IMG/VR virus record: IMGVR_UViG_3300043436_002865
Span: 1-64,000 of that record
DNA from: a virus
Direction: 5' to 3' (one strand)
DNA length: 64,000 nucleotides
The position numbers and the translations under genes are program-made. Under the pieces are notes generated by a model. The model saw only the letters and a list, made by a program, of their open reading frames with translations, had not been told where the DNA came from and did no database searches. This document shows, in pieces, positions 62,735 to 64,000 of this stretch. Each line of letters begins with the position of its first letter. Position 1 is the stretch's first letter.

Positions 62735-62755
62735 GAGAGCGGATAGATTCTTTTA
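62721..62755 (+). terminator. terminator-like hairpin
   Basis: CTATCCGCTCT (62721-62731) pairs with AGAGCGGATAG (62736-62746), 4-nt loop, then ATTCTTTT. It covers the SbcC stop codon. The U run is short, so termination may be partial before the reductase gene. Confidence 0.6.
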
Positions 62756-62773
62756 TGCGTAAGGAGAACGTAA

Positions 62774-64000
62774 ATGATTACAATTGGAAAAAATCCAATT
62801 AACTTTAAACTAAAGCAAACTTTTAAAGACGAATTAAATGCTACACCTGTAATTTGGGGATATGGTGGTTTATCTGCTTTCACTTATTACAGAACATATG
62901 CCAGAAAAAAAGATAATGGAAAACTGGAAACATGGGCTGAATGTGTTGTCAGAGTTATTGAGGGAATGTTTTCTATCCTAAAAACTCATTCTATTACTTC
63001 TGGACATACTTGGGACGAAAAGCGTGCTCACAAGCTAGCAGAAGAAGCAGCTGGCAGACTATACAGCTTTAAATGGACTCCTCCAGGTCGCGGACTTTGG
63101 ATGATGGGTACAGACTTTGTATGGGAAAAAGGTGGAGCCTGTTTAAATAACTGTGCTTTTGTTAGCACCGAAAATATTGACGCAGAACTATCAAAGCCGT
63201 TCGCATTCTTAATGGATATGAGTATGGTAGGAGTTGGTGTAGGTTTTGATACTAAAGGAGCTGGCAAGATAGCTTCATCAGTACCCACTGGTGATCTTGA
63301 AGTTATTACTGTTGAAGATAGCCGTGAAGGTTGGGTAGAACTTATCTCTTGCTTGATCGACTCTTATTTAGAAGAAGGTTCTAATCCTGTTCAACCTGAT
63401 GTTAGCTTGGTACGTGCTTACGGAGAACCAATTAAAGGATTTGGCGGTGTAGCTTCTGGACCAGAGCCTCTAGTTCAAGGATTTTATGGCATTAGAGATA
63501 TTCTAGACAATCGCGCTCGTAGTGAAAATACGCTACTAACTTCTGTAGATATTACCGACATAATGAATATTATTGGTAAGATTGTTGTAGCTGGAAACGT
63601 TCGTCGTACTGCTGAAATTGCTTTTGGTGAACCAGAAGATGAAGAATTTACGACAATGAAAGATTGGCAACAATTTGGAGTAGAAACTGGATCAGTTGCT
63701 CCTATTGAGCTAAAAGATCTAAGCGAAGAAGACTATAACACTTATAATAGCGATTGGAACTCTAGAGCGTTAATTGCTAAAAAGTATTCAGATGCTGAGT
63801 GGGCCTACAAGTTTGGAGGATGGCGCTGGGCATCTAACAACTCATTATTCGCTAGAATTGGTATGGATTATACCAAAGCTGCTGAAAGTATTGCTATAAA
63901 CGGTGAGCCAGGTTTTGCTTGGTTAGAGAATATGCAAGCTTATGGCCGTATGAAAGATCCAGCAGATTGGAAAGATAGCAGAGTTCGTGGTGGCAACCCT
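62774..64000 (+). CDS. class II (B12-dependent) ribonucleoside-triphosphate reductase, partial
   Basis: 409 residues, cut by the window edge. PPGRGLWMMGTDFVWEKGGACLNNCAFVST, then MVGVGVGFDTKG and VVAGNVRRTAEIAFG match monomeric adenosylcobalamin-dependent reductases (RTPR type), with the first redox Cys in CLNNC. It makes dNTPs from NTPs without oxygen need, but needs B12 from the host. AAGGAG ribosome site before the ATG at 62774. The C-terminal cysteines lie outside the window. Confidence 0.92.
   Translation, partial: MITIGKNPINFKLKQTFKDELNATPVIWGYGGLSAFTYYRTYARKKDNGKLETWAECVVRVIEGMFSILKTHSITSGHTWDEKRAHKLAEEAAGRLYSFKWTPPGRGLWMMGTDFVWEKGGACLNNCAFVSTENIDAELSKPFAFLMDMSMVGVGVGFDTKGAGKIASSVPTGDLEVITVEDSREGWVELISCLIDSYLEEGSNPVQPDVSLVRAYGEPIKGFGGVASGPEPLVQGFYGIRDILDNRARSENTLLTSVDITDIMNIIGKIVVAGNVRRTAEIAFGEPEDEEFTTMKDWQQFGVETGSVAPIELKDLSEEDYNTYNSDWNSRALIAKKYSDAEWAYKFGGWRWASNNSLFARIGMDYTKAAESIAINGEPGFAWLENMQAYGRMKDPADWKDSRVRGGNP

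Overview
The window is a 64 kb piece of a large, AT-rich, tailed-phage-like genome that probably infects a Gram-negative, likely marine, bacterium. Evidence for a phage: nearly gap-free small genes with ATGA/TAATG overlaps, a 13-gene tRNA cluster, and a complete phage replication set (family A DNA polymerase, DnaB-type helicase, TOPRIM primase, gp32-like SSB, SbcC/SbcD-type recombination nuclease, UvsW-like helicase, NAD-dependent ligase, dUTPase, class II ribonucleotide reductase). Host-derived accessory genes include PhoH, Hsp20, ribosomal protein bS21, UV endonuclease, a protein-kinase-like protein and 2OG-Fe(II) oxygenases. Signal peptides, lipoboxes and an outer-membrane secretion channel point to a diderm host. 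No capsid, tail, terminase or integrase gene was seen, so the virion module lies outside the window.

Layout. 1-4812 (minus): small accessory genes, a kinase-like protein, a nucleotidyltransferase, an oxygenase and a dUTPase with a duplicated N terminus. 4843-12954 (plus): an isolated operon for the cell envelope and signalling, in order a lipoprotein peptidase, a holin-like protein, a small envelope protein, a barrel-ended exported protein, a second holin-like protein, CsgF, CsgG, a curlin-repeat protein, a FecR-domain protein and a CHASE2-adenylate cyclase. It ends at a strong terminator. 12987-21104 (minus): sugar- and peptide-modifying genes followed by the tRNA cluster, in which four gene-free stretches fold into many hairpins and look like structured RNAs. 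21113-38563 (minus): accessory and metabolic genes (ligase, SprT-like protease, sugar-nucleotide enzymes, eukaryotic-type phosphomannomutase, UV endonuclease, 2OG oxygenase, secreted nuclease, PhoH, RecB-like nuclease, Hsp20). 38793-46585 (plus): thioredoxin-like protein, bS21 and a run of glycosyltransferases, methyltransferases and an epimerase. 46798-64000 (plus): a highly expressed four-repeat helix-turn-helix protein, then the replication and recombination module, running into a ribonucleotide reductase cut by the window edge.

Transcription appears to rely on the host housekeeping sigma factor: I found 19 TTGNNN-16/17-TANNNT promoters, almost all at the heads of transcription units or RNA genes. 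Nine glycosyltransferases, a UDP-glucose-dehydrogenase-like protein, a phosphomannomutase, a PfkB kinase, two HxGH nucleotidyltransferases, an SDR epimerase and a cupin suggest the phage makes activated sugars and decorates its virion, its DNA or the host surface. The most unusual parts are the curli-type secretion/FecR/CHASE2-cyclase operon, the four structured RNAs in the tRNA cluster, and several tRNAs with atypical anticodons, including a possible amber suppressor. No search or folding program was run; all family calls are motif recognition by eye.
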